Shown piece by piece: positions 1 through 5,929 of a stretch of DNA of 5,929 nucleotides (position 1 is the first letter of the stretch; each line of letters opens with the position of its first letter). The position numbers and the translations under genes are program-made. The stretch covers positions 1 to 5,929 of the forward strand of contig JAYWAO010000171.1 of assembly GCA_043782365.1 (NCBI GenBank), read 5' to 3'. The notes beneath the pieces are model-generated. The model was given only the letters and a program-made list of their open reading frames with translations. It was not told where the DNA came from and made no database searches. This DNA comes from CAIWCD01 sp043782365. Its GTDB lineage: Bacteria; Myxococcota; Myxococcia; Myxococcales; 40CM-4-68-19.

Positions 1-113
1 CGCGTCTTGCCGGAGCCGGCGCCCGCCAGCACCAAGAGCGGACCCTCGGTCTGCAGCACGGCCTTGCGCTGCTGGTCGTTGAGCTTGCTGAGGTCGAGCT
101 TGGGGGCGGTCAT
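1..113 (-). CDS. UvrD/PcrA/Rep-family ATP-dependent DNA helicase, N-terminal fragment (cut by window edge)
   Basis: Superfamily-1A helicases of this family are ATP-driven 3'-5' DNA translocases used in repair, replication restart and removal of proteins from DNA. Only 37 complete codons are present; the gene continues past base 1. The peptide begins MTAPKLDLSKLNDQQRKAV. LNDQQRKAV (residues 11-19) fits the adenine-recognising Q motif, and AGAGSGKT (residues 30-37) is the Walker A/motif I of the family, preceded by the usual hydrophobic strand LLVL. The short distance from start to Q motif is normal for UvrD/PcrA/Rep, which supports the ATG at 111-113. An AGAGG lies only 1 nt before the start, so the ribosome binding site is not convincing. 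UvrD, PcrA, Rep and related Myxococcota paralogues cannot be separated from this fragment, so no symbol is given. The family call is secure. Confidence 0.9.
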   Translation of the reverse strand, partial: MTAPKLDLSKLNDQQRKAVLQTEGPLLVLAGAGSGKT

Positions 114-461
114 GGCCTCTGTGCGCGGGCCGCGCTGGAGGCGGGCGGGAGGTTGTAGCGGAGGTGGGGCAGGGAGCGAAGCGCGCGGTGGCAAGTGGGC
201 GGAATCGCAGCGGGGCGCCGCCGGCACCCCTGGTTGTCACGGGCAAGCAGCGCGGTCGATGCTGACCAAGTCCGTGGGGGCCGTGTCTGCACTCGCCAGA
301 GCCCCGAGGAGACGATGCGGACTCACTGGACCGGGCCGGACCCGCTCACCGGGTGATGGACGGGCGCGGCCAGCGACGCGCGCGTGGGCCGGCGTCGCTC
401 CTTGGCGGCCTCCGCGTCGGCAGATACAGTGTGAGGCGCTCTTCCTCGACACCGGTGCCCG
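114..461. other. Divergent intergenic region between helicase and Uma2 genes
   Basis: This 348-nt stretch separates two divergently transcribed genes and should hold both promoters. Open frames on both strands here have arginine/proline/alanine-rich, low-complexity translations with no recognisable motif, as expected of chance frames in high-GC DNA. For the leftward helicase gene the best promoter I find is weak: a minus-strand TACAAC (152-157) with TTCGCT 17 nt upstream. An 11-nt inverted repeat, TCACC-G-GGTGA, lies at 346-356. I see no tRNA, no rho-independent terminator and no mobile-element end. Confidence 0.6.
402..430 (+). promoter_or_regulatory. Candidate sigma-70-type promoter for the Uma2 gene
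   Basis: TTGGCG (402-407) and TACAGT (425-430) are separated by exactly 17 nt and each matches 4 of 6 consensus positions. The predicted transcription start near 437 gives a leader of about 25 nt before the ATG at 462. TACAGT sits in one of the few AT-richer patches of this intergenic region. The assignment rests on sequence pattern only; in high-GC DNA such matches can be accidental. Confidence 0.35.
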
Positions 462-1031
462 ATGACCTCTCCCCTGCGATCACCCGCCCGCCCGCCGACC
501 TTGGCCGACCTCGCAGCGCTCCCCTCTACCGTCGTCGGCGAGATCCTCGCGGGTGAGCTGGTGGCGAGCCCACGCCCGGCGTCCCGCCACGCGCGCTCAT
601 CCGCGGTGCTCGGCGGCGTGCTCGGTGGGCCGTTCGACTTCGGCGGCGGCGGCCCTGGCGGCTGGTGGATCCTCGACGAGCCCGAGCTCCACCTCGGACC
701 CGACGTGGTCGTCCCCGATCTCGCCGGCTGGCGCCGCTCCCGAATGCCCGCGATTCCCGACACTGCCGCGTTCGAACTCGCCCCCGACTGGGTCTGCGAG
801 GTGCTCTCGCCATCCACCTTGCGCCACGACAAGATCTCCAAGCTGGCTATCTACGCGCGCGAGCGGGTGCCACACTACTGGATGGTCCACCCGGTGGACC
901 GCACGCTCGAGGTGCTCCGCCTCGACGGCGCCGGCTACCGGCTCGCCGGCACCTGGGCCGACGACGCCAAGGTCCGTGCCGAGCCCTTCGACGCAGTGGA
1001 GCTGGACCTGGGGCTGCTCTGGATCAAGTGA
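462..1031 (+). CDS. Uma2-family (DUF820) restriction-endonuclease-like protein
   Basis: This 189-residue protein fits the Uma2 family (Pfam PF05685), which adopts a PD-(D/E)XK nuclease-like fold and whose cellular role is largely unknown. The family order is visible: a leading ELADLAALP-type region with GEILAGELV (26-34); VVVPDLAGWR (82-91) supplying the conserved PD at 85-86; PDWVCEVLSPST (108-119) with the acidic E113; then HDKISKLAIYARERVPHYWMV (122-142) with D123, K127 and the typical Y-x(6-7)-YW ending. Length is normal for the family (about 180-200). The ATG at 462 is the only good start, with no in-frame upstream alternative next to it; a clear Shine-Dalgarno sequence is lacking. The gene stands alone and converges on the AbiEii gene with a 24-nt gap. 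Uma2 genes are often present in many dispersed copies in cyanobacteria and some Myxococcota. DNA cleavage by this protein is inferred, not shown. Confidence 0.88.
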   Translation: MTSPLRSPARPPTLADLAALPSTVVGEILAGELVASPRPASRHARSSAVLGGVLGGPFDFGGGGPGGWWILDEPELHLGPDVVVPDLAGWRRSRMPAIPDTAAFELAPDWVCEVLSPSTLRHDKISKLAIYARERVPHYWMVHPVDRTLEVLRLDGAGYRLAGTWADDAKVRAEPFDAVELDLGLLWIK

Positions 1032-1055
1032 GTCACTCTCGACCGCACCGCTCGC

Positions 1056-1700
1056 CTACCGCGCCACCCACGCCATCTTCCCGAGCCGCACACCCAGCTC
1101 GGCGAGGAAGTCGCGCACTTCCTGCACGGTGTATCCACCGGGTATCCGCGCATCGTCGCCGATGGTGATCTGCGAGAGCACCCAGCCGAGCTGCGCCGGC
1201 GTCAGCCCGCCGTCTTTGGTGGCCGCCAGCGGCACCGCGTCCTCGACCCGATATCCGGCTCTATCGAGCGCCAATACATCGACCAGATCCCGCGGCTCCG
1301 AGCGGGAGAGCAGCGTGCACAGCTTGTTGGCGAGGATCTCCTCGGGCGGGTCGACCACCACGGCGCCGAAGCGCGGGTGGGGGTGCGTCCCCTTCGCGGC
1401 GCGGTCGTGGACGAGGTCGATCATCACGGCGTTGCCGCCGGAGTGGAGCAGATACCGGCGAAAGCCCGGCGCATGGACGAGCACCTGCAGCCGGCCTTCG
1501 AGCGCGTCGGCCGCGCTGCCGAGCGCCTTCTCCCCGTCGTCGAGGAGGTCCACGGTCGCGAAGAGATCGAGGTCCTTGGTGGTGCGGTGCCCGAGCAGGT
1601 ATCCGGCGAGCGCGGCGCCGCCCGTCAGGACGAAGCGGCCCTCGCGGGCGAAGAACTCCTCTGCGATCCGCTGCTGGAGCGGGGTCAGCGCGCTACGCAC
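1056..1700 (-). CDS. AbiEii/AbiGii-type nucleotidyltransferase (putative toxin)
   Basis: This 214-residue protein resembles the AbiEii/AbiGii toxin family (Pfam PF08843), nucleotidyltransferases of the DNA polymerase beta fold. In characterised AbiE systems the enzyme is a growth-arresting toxin active in phage defence. FVLTGGAALAGYLLGHR (23-39) followed by TTKDLDLFA (40-48) provides the GG...DxD catalytic motif (G27, G28, D43, D45). MIDLVHDR (93-100) offers a third acidic residue, D95. EEILANKLCTLLSR (120-133) and EPRDLVDVLAL (135-145) match the family's conserved K and PRD-x-x-D helices. No catalytic element seems missing. The GTG at 1698-1700 is chosen because the GG-DxD motif is near the N-terminus and no ATG precedes it; the start overlaps the upstream gene's stop by 8 nt, suggesting translational coupling. 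The upstream partner is not a recognisable AbiEi antitoxin. Some members of this fold are housekeeping-like or orphan genes, so toxin activity is inferred. Confidence 0.87.
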   Translation of the reverse strand: MRSALTPLQQRIAEEFFAREGRFVLTGGAALAGYLLGHRTTKDLDLFATVDLLDDGEKALGSAADALEGRLQVLVHAPGFRRYLLHSGGNAVMIDLVHDRAAKGTHPHPRFGAVVVDPPEEILANKLCTLLSRSEPRDLVDVLALDRAGYRVEDAVPLAATKDGGLTPAQLGWVLSQITIGDDARIPGGYTVQEVRDFLAELGVRLGKMAWVAR

Positions 1701-2016
1701 CGAGGTATCCGGCCTGGTGCCAGACGCGCAGGAGGTACTCCCAGAAGCTGCGCCTGCGCCCGAGATGCGGACGCAGCTTGTCGAACTCGGTCCACACCTC
1801 CTGCGGCGTGGTGAAGAACCAGACGTCGGTGTCCTTGGCCTCGCGCAGCACCTTGCCGAGCATGCGCAGCCGCTCGGGCTCGGACGCGGTCGCGAGCCAG
1901 CGCTTGAGCTCGCCGACCGTCATCGGGTCGTCCCAGAGAAAGTAGGGATAGTTCCCGTCGTCGCCGAAGTCGCTGCTCAGCGGCAAGTCGCGGGGCTGCG
2001 GGAAGGACCGATCCAT
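1693..2016 (-). CDS. Small conserved-looking hypothetical protein, possible partner/antitoxin of the AbiEii protein
   Basis: This 107-residue protein has no domain I can name. After an N-terminal stretch rich in D, P and aromatics (FGDDGNYPYFLWDD, 17-30) it looks all-helical: TVGELKRWLATASEPERLRM (33-52), LGKVLREAKDTDVWFF (53-68), TPQEVWTEFDKLRPHLGRRR (70-89) and FWEYLLRVWHQAGYL (91-105). It is tryptophan-rich (W29, W40, W66, W75, W92, W99). From memory, short proteins with the LGRRR-x-FW ending occur beside AbiEii-like nucleotidyltransferases, but I could not search for this. The ATG at 2014-2016 is preferred over an ATG at 2097: the extra 27 residues would be an arginine-rich, unconserved-looking tail read through the hairpins after rarA. 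The stop overlaps the AbiEii GTG start by 8 nt (GTGCGTAG), so the two are almost surely co-translated. An antitoxin role is inferred only from position and size; it lacks a visible winged-helix like that of AbiEi. Confidence 0.75.
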   Translation of the reverse strand: MDRSFPQPRDLPLSSDFGDDGNYPYFLWDDPMTVGELKRWLATASEPERLRMLGKVLREAKDTDVWFFTTPQEVWTEFDKLRPHLGRRRSFWEYLLRVWHQAGYLGA

Positions 2017-2022
2017 GTCTCG

Positions 2023-2051
2023 ATCATGCGCACCCTGGTTCCACTGCGCAA
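2023..2051 (-). promoter_or_regulatory. Weak candidate promoter for the 107-residue/AbiEii pair
   Basis: On the minus strand TTGCGC (2046-2051) and CATGAT (2023-2028) are 17 nt apart and match 3 of 6 and 4 of 6 consensus positions. Transcription would start at or next to the ATG at 2016, giving a leaderless or nearly leaderless message; no strong Shine-Dalgarno precedes that ATG. The -35 lies inside the inverted repeat at 2041-2055. The match is weak and the pair may instead be read from rarA. Confidence 0.2.
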
Positions 2052-2077
2052 GTGGCGCCCGGCGGCTTGGCCGGCGC
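2041..2077. repeat. Two adjacent hairpins between rarA and the small gene
   Basis: A perfect 5-bp stem with 5-nt loop (CCACT-GCGCA-AGTGG, 2041-2055) abuts a GC-rich imperfect hairpin pairing GCGCCCGGC (2055-2063) with GCCGGCGC (2070-2077), about 8 bp with one bulged base. They lie in the 97 nt between the rarA stop and the next co-directional start. No T-tract follows on the minus strand, so this is not a standard intrinsic terminator. It could be a weak terminator or processing site after rarA, or an operator upstream of the small gene. Confidence 0.4.
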
Positions 2078-2113
2078 TCGCGTCGAGCTCTCGGCATCCT
2101 GATCAGGCGCCCC

Positions 2114-3559
2114 CTACTGCGTGTGCTTCTTCAGCACCGCCTCCACCAGCGCCTTCTCCCCCGGCGACTCCGCCAGCCGCTCTGGCTGCGCGCCGCCCGC
2201 CCCGAGCGCAGCCAGCGCCCGCGCCTCCTCCAGCACCGCCCGCTGCTGCGCCATCCGCTCGAACAGCCCCTGCTCTTCGCCGTTCTTCGACGGCTCGAAG
2301 AACCTCCGCCCCACCAGCGCCTCCGGCAGGTACTCCTCGGGCAGGTAGTTGCCCTCGAAGTTGTGCGGATAGCGATACCCGCCGCCATACCCCATCGACT
2401 TCATCATCTTGGTGGGCGCGTTGCGCAGCTTGTCCGGCACCGCCAGCGGCCCGTGCTCCAGCACCGCCGCGCGGGCCGCCGCGTAGGCCTTGATCACCGC
2501 GTTGCTCTTGGGCGCGCAGGCGAGGAACGCCGCCGCCTGGGTCATCGGCAAGACGCCTTCCGGCAGCCCCATCACCTCGAAGGCCCGCAGCGCATCCACC
2601 GCCACCGAGAGCGCGCGCGGCTCGGCGAGGCCGATGTCCTCGGCGGCGAAGATCACCATCCGCCGCAGCAGGAACCGCGGCTCCTCGCCCGATTCGAGCA
2701 TCCGCACCAGGTAGTAGACCGCCGCGTCCGGATCGCTCCCGCGCATCGACTTGATGAAGGCCGAGACGGTGTCGTAGTGCGCGTCGCCGCCTTTGTCGTA
2801 GAGGAGGGTCTTCTGCTGCAGCGCCTCCTCGGCGTCCTTCACCTCCAGGACGCTGCGGCCCTCGCCCCGGGCCCGCGCCGCGGCCACCTCCAGCGCGGAG
2901 AGCACCCGGCGCGCATCTCCCGAGGCATGCTTGCAGAGGTGGTCGGTGAAGTCGGGGGAGGCGGATAAGTGTAATTCACCAAGGCCGCGCTTGGTGTCGG
3001 CGAGCGCCCGCTCGATGAGCGCCGAGAGGTCGCTCTCCTCCAGCTGCCGCAGGGCGAAGACCCGGCAGCGGGAGAGCAGGGCGGAGTTCACCTCGAACGA
3101 GGGGTTCTCGGTGGTCGCGCCAACAAGTGTAATCACCCCACGCTCGACGTGCGGGAGCAAGGCGTCCTGCTGCGCCTTGTTGAAGCGGTGGATCTCGTCG
3201 ATGAAGAGCAGCGTGCGCCGCCGGTGCTGCGCCCGCGCCGTCTGCGCCGCCGCCACCGCCTCGCGGATGTCGCGGATGCCGCTGTCCACCGCCGAGAGCG
3301 ACTTCAGCTCCGAGCGGGTGGCCGCGGCCATCACGCCCGCCAGCGTGGTCTTCCCGCACCCCGGCGGGCCCCAGAGGAGCAGCGAGGGCACCTGGTCCGC
3401 CTCGATGGCCCGCCGCAAGAGCGTGCCGGGCCCGAGGATGTGCTGTTGGCCGAGCACCTCGTCGAGCGTGCGCGGCCGCATCCGCTCGGCGAGCGGCACC
3501 AAAGTGGGGTCCTTGGCGGCTGCGGCGCTGAAGAGGTCGGGCGGCGGGGCGGCGGGCAC
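2114..3559 (-). CDS. rarA: Replication-associated recombination protein A (RarA/MgsA), AAA+ ATPase
   Basis: RarA is a cytoplasmic clamp-loader-like AAA+ ATPase, homologous to yeast Mgs1/human WRNIP1, that acts at stalled replication forks and binds SSB. The protein is 481 residues, slightly longer than the usual 420-450. DLFSAAA and PLAERMRPRTLDEVLGQ (22-38) form the typical N-terminus. Walker A is GPPGCGKT (64-71), Walker B LLFIDEIH (117-124), sensor 1 LVGATTENPSF (145-155), arginine finger SRCRVF (163-168) and sensor 2 GDARRVL (214-220). The C-terminal tetramerisation half shows SMRGSDPDAAVYYLVRMLES (271-290), RRMVIFAAEDIGLA (299-312) and PHNFEGNYLPEEYLP (398-412). The extra length is an alanine-rich tail. 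The GTG at 3557-3559 must be the start: an in-frame TAA lies four codons upstream, and the next in-frame start would remove the conserved N-terminus. Codons 143-146 and 194-198 are unusually AT-rich, with TTA leucines at 196 and 198. Identification is firm. Confidence 0.97.
   Translation of the reverse strand: MPAAPPPDLFSAAAAKDPTLVPLAERMRPRTLDEVLGQQHILGPGTLLRRAIEADQVPSLLLWGPPGCGKTTLAGVMAAATRSELKSLSAVDSGIRDIREAVAAAQTARAQHRRRTLLFIDEIHRFNKAQQDALLPHVERGVITLVGATTENPSFEVNSALLSRCRVFALRQLEESDLSALIERALADTKRGLGELHLSASPDFTDHLCKHASGDARRVLSALEVAAARARGEGRSVLEVKDAEEALQQKTLLYDKGGDAHYDTVSAFIKSMRGSDPDAAVYYLVRMLESGEEPRFLLRRMVIFAAEDIGLAEPRALSVAVDALRAFEVMGLPEGVLPMTQAAAFLACAPKSNAVIKAYAAARAAVLEHGPLAVPDKLRNAPTKMMKSMGYGGGYRYPHNFEGNYLPEEYLPEALVGRRFFEPSKNGEEQGLFERMAQQRAVLEEARALAALGAGGAQPERLAESPGEKALVEAVLKKHTQ
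2967..3137. repeat. Two copies of an AT-rich AAGTGTAAT(T)CACC motif inside rarA
   Basis: AAGTGTAATTCACC at 2967-2980 and AAGTGTAATCACC at 3125-3137 (plus strand) differ by a single T and are 158 nt apart. Each contains a near-palindrome, GTG-x(4-5)-CAC. They encode different amino acids in different codon phases of rarA and use codons rare in this window (TTA, ATT, ACA, CTT, GTT), so shared protein sequence does not explain the match. Function unknown. Confidence 0.45.
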
Positions 3560-3634
3560 GGGAGCAACTTAGCGCGGGACGGGCACCCGAGGGGGGCGAG
3601 GATGGATGGCGCCAGCCCTGGTGGCTACAGGCTG

Positions 3635-3752
3635 CAACGCGGAGAACGCGGAGGGGCGCGGAGAAGGGAACAGAAGCGCAGGCTCCTCCCATCAGTTGCA
3701 GCTTCCTCCGCGTCCCTCCGCGTTCTCCGCGTTCTCCGCGTTCTCCGCGTTG
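3635..3752. repeat. Inverted repeat composed of 9-nt tandem units (core ACGCGGAG / CTCCGCGT)
   Basis: The left arm holds three units: ACGCGGAG at 3637-3644 and 3646-3653, and GCGCGGAG at 3656-3663. The right arm holds five reverse-complement units CTCCGCGT at 3706-3713, 3716-3723, 3725-3732, 3734-3741 and 3743-3750. Spacing is 9 nt within each arm except for one 10-nt step next to the loop-proximal unit, and that step is mirrored between arms. Bases 3636-3663 pair with 3706-3733 over 28 positions with one G-T mismatch (a wobble in RNA), leaving a 42-nt loop; the right arm has two additional units. It lies between divergent genes, so it is not a terminator for either. Similar short-period arrays of CGCGGAG/CGCAGAG type are, to my recollection, dispersed in many environmental bacterial genomes, sometimes as imperfect palindromes resembling REP elements or MITEs. 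No transposase or clear target-site duplication is visible. Confidence 0.85.
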
Positions 3753-3829
3753 AAGCACTTTGCTGCTCGCTTGATTTGGGCGTCGCCATCGCCCACCTCC
3801 GCGCCGAATGCTGGAGCCTGCGGTTCCCA

Positions 3830-3859
3830 TTGGGCCTTTCCTCCGCTCCCCCGTAAGCT
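3830..3859 (+). promoter_or_regulatory. Candidate promoter for the nadK operon
   Basis: TTGGGC (3830-3835) and TAAGCT (3854-3859) are 18 nt apart. The -10 resembles the TAAGGG type reported for vegetative promoters of Myxococcus xanthus. The predicted start near 3866 gives a leader of about 36 nt before the ATG at 3902. If correct, an alternative GTG start of nadK at 3863 would be excluded or nearly so. The match is moderate and unproven. Confidence 0.3.
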
Positions 3860-3891
3860 ACTGTGCCGCCATCCGCCTGCACGCAGCGGGC

Positions 3892-3896
3892 AAGGG
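3892..3896 (+). promoter_or_regulatory. Ribosome binding site that decides the nadK start
   Basis: AAGGG lies 5 nt before the ATG at 3902. The alternative in-frame GTG at 3863 has no purine-rich sequence upstream and would add 13 residues (PPSACTQRARAP type) with no NAD-kinase character, whereas the ATG start gives MTTVGLIPK, the usual first beta strand of the family. Confidence 0.6.
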
Positions 3897-3901
3897 CTCC
3901 A

Positions 3902-4759
3902 ATGACCACCGTCGGCCTGATCCCCAAGATCGAAACGCCGCAGGCGGCCTCGCTCACGCGCGCCATCGCCCTCTGGCTGCAGGAGCGCGGACACGAACCG
4001 CTGGTCGAGGCCGAGGTGGGCCTCGAAGGGCTGCCGTCAGCGCCGGGCGAGGTGCTCGCCGCCCGGGCGCAGCTGATGGTGGTGCTCGGCGGCGACGGCA
4101 CGCTCCTGCACGCGGCCGGCCTGCTCGGCGCGCGCGAGGTGCCCATCCTCGGCGTCAACCTGGGCACGCTCGGCTTCCTCACCGAGGTGCCGCGCGAGAA
4201 GGCCTTCGAGATGCTCGCGCAGGCGCTCGACGGCAAGCTCGAGACGAGCCGCCGGATGATGCTCTCGGTGGAGCTGCGCGCGGGCACTTCGCCGCAGGCG
4301 GAGCGCATCTACGCCCGGTCGGCGCTCAACGACGTCTCCATCGCCAAGGGCGCGCTCGGCCGTCTCGCGCGCCTGGAGGTCGAGATCGACGGCCGCCACG
4401 CCGCGCTCTACGAGGCCGACGGACTGATCGTCGCCACGCCCACGGGCTCGACGGCCTACTCGCTCTCGGCGGGCGGCCCCATCGTCTACCCCACTGTCGA
4501 GACGCTGCTGCTGACGCCGATCTGCCCGCACTCGCTGACGCAGCGGCCGCTGGTGCTCCCAGCCAACGCCACCATCGAGGTGACGCTGGTGAGCGAGGGC
4601 GAGCTCTTCGTCGCGGTCGACGGCACCAAGGGCCCCGAGCTGCGGCCCGGCCAGCAAGTGCGCATCCGCTGCGCGCCGCACCGCACCCTCATCCTGCGCA
4701 ACCCCGACGTCGATCCGTTCGACATCCTCCGGGCCAAGCTCCGCTGGGGAGCGCGCTAG
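3902..4759 (+). CDS. nadK: NAD kinase (ATP/polyphosphate-dependent NAD+ kinase)
   Basis: NAD kinase phosphorylates NAD+ at the 2'-hydroxyl of its adenosine ribose to make NADP+, the only known de novo route to NADP(H); it is a cytoplasmic, normally essential enzyme. The 285-residue product has the usual length and full motif set: MTTVGLIPK as first strand, the catalytic/nucleotide motif GGDGT (63-67), NLGTLGFL (86-93), ALNDVSI (141-147, the conserved N-[DE] pair), DGLIVATPTGSTAYSLSAGG (173-192) that holds the NAD site, and TPICPHSLTQRPLVLP (205-220). The C-terminal domain ends in LRNPDVDPFDILRAKLRW, consistent with bacterial NadK. The ATG at 3902 is preferred over a GTG at 3863 because of its ribosome binding site and domain boundary. 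The next gene starts 2 nt after the stop, so the two are probably co-transcribed. No unusual residues are seen at the motif positions. Identification is firm. Confidence 0.97.
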   Translation: MTTVGLIPKIETPQAASLTRAIALWLQERGHEPLVEAEVGLEGLPSAPGEVLAARAQLMVVLGGDGTLLHAAGLLGAREVPILGVNLGTLGFLTEVPREKAFEMLAQALDGKLETSRRMMLSVELRAGTSPQAERIYARSALNDVSIAKGALGRLARLEVEIDGRHAALYEADGLIVATPTGSTAYSLSAGGPIVYPTVETLLLTPICPHSLTQRPLVLPANATIEVTLVSEGELFVAVDGTKGPELRPGQQVRIRCAPHRTLILRNPDVDPFDILRAKLRWGAR

Positions 4760-4761
4760 CC

Positions 4762-5929
<1,168 letters not shown>

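Larger units (their letters stand above)
3560..3901. other. Divergent intergenic region between rarA and nadK
   Basis: These 342 nt separate the leftward rarA from the rightward nadK and should contain both promoters. The centre (3635-3752) is occupied by an inverted repeat built of a 9-nt tandem unit. The nadK side (3753-3901) has lower GC around 3753-3780 and a plausible promoter at 3830-3859. I find no convincing promoter for rarA in the 75 nt between the repeat and its start. Open frames crossing this region translate the repeat as runs of NAEN, an artefact of the 9-nt period, and are not genes. Confidence 0.6.

Noticed and set aside
346..356. TCACC-G-GGTGA inverted repeat as an operator
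   Set aside because: A single short palindrome more than 40 nt upstream of the candidate promoter, with no second copy; too common by chance in GC-rich DNA.
323..841. A 172-codon minus-strand open frame over the Uma2 promoter and 5' half
   Set aside because: It is antisense to Uma2, has proline/serine/arginine-rich composition and no recognisable motif.
1032..1055. Bidirectional terminator between the convergent Uma2 and AbiEii genes
   Set aside because: The 24-nt gap has no inverted repeat or T-tract.
2098..2107. Perfect palindrome CCTGATCAGG just after the rarA stop
   Set aside because: A 10-nt palindrome without a loop or T-tract cannot be called a terminator, and nothing else supports an operator.
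553..2493. A 646-codon open frame on the plus strand
   Set aside because: It runs out of frame through Uma2 and antisense to AbiEii, the small gene and rarA. Its translation is Ser/Pro/Ala/Arg-rich without motifs, while the overlapped genes have complete family motifs.
2015..2968. A 317-codon plus-strand open frame opposite rarA
   Set aside because: It is the antisense frame of rarA, with low-complexity Arg/Leu/His/Gln content and no domain.
3635..3752. CRISPR array
   Set aside because: The units are 8-9 nt, contiguous, without unique spacers, and arranged as an inverted pair; no cas genes are near.
3625..4308. Minus- and plus-strand open frames spanning the 3635-3752 repeat
   Set aside because: They exist because the 9-nt period keeps frames open and yields NAEN-type repeats. 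They also run antisense into nadK and show no protein family.

Overview
The window is a high-GC (roughly 70 %) bacterial chromosome segment with strong G/C preference at third codon positions. High GC, an NtrC-type sigma-54 activator, and Uma2 and AbiEii accessory genes among housekeeping genes suggest a Myxococcota / deltaproteobacterial-type organism. This is an inference from style and gene content; no marker here fixes the taxonomy.

Layout from left to right: (1) 1-113, minus strand: the first 37 codons of a UvrD/PcrA/Rep superfamily-1 helicase, running off the left edge. (2) 114-461: a divergent intergenic region with a plausible sigma-70-type promoter just before the next gene. (3) 462-1031, plus: a Uma2-family PD-(D/E)XK nuclease-like protein. 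(4) 1056-1700 and 1693-2016, minus: an AbiEii/AbiGii-type nucleotidyltransferase whose GTG start overlaps by 8 nt the end of an unrecognised 107-residue protein. The pair has toxin-antitoxin-like architecture but lacks a recognisable AbiEi partner. (5) 2114-3559, minus: a complete RarA (MgsA) AAA+ replication-fork maintenance ATPase. (6) 3560-3901: a divergent intergenic region dominated by an inverted repeat made of a 9-nt tandem unit (core ACGCGGAG). (7) 3902-4759, plus: NAD kinase. (8) 4762 to the right edge, plus: a sigma-54-dependent NtrC-family response regulator, starting 2 nt after nadK and lacking its C-terminal DNA-binding domain only because the window ends.

The housekeeping genes form two groups. 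uvrD-like and rarA both act on DNA and replication forks and flank an accessory block (Uma2, AbiEii, 107-residue protein). nadK and the response regulator appear to be one transcription unit. The best candidates for something undescribed are the AbiEii/107-residue gene pair and the inverted repeat between rarA and nadK.
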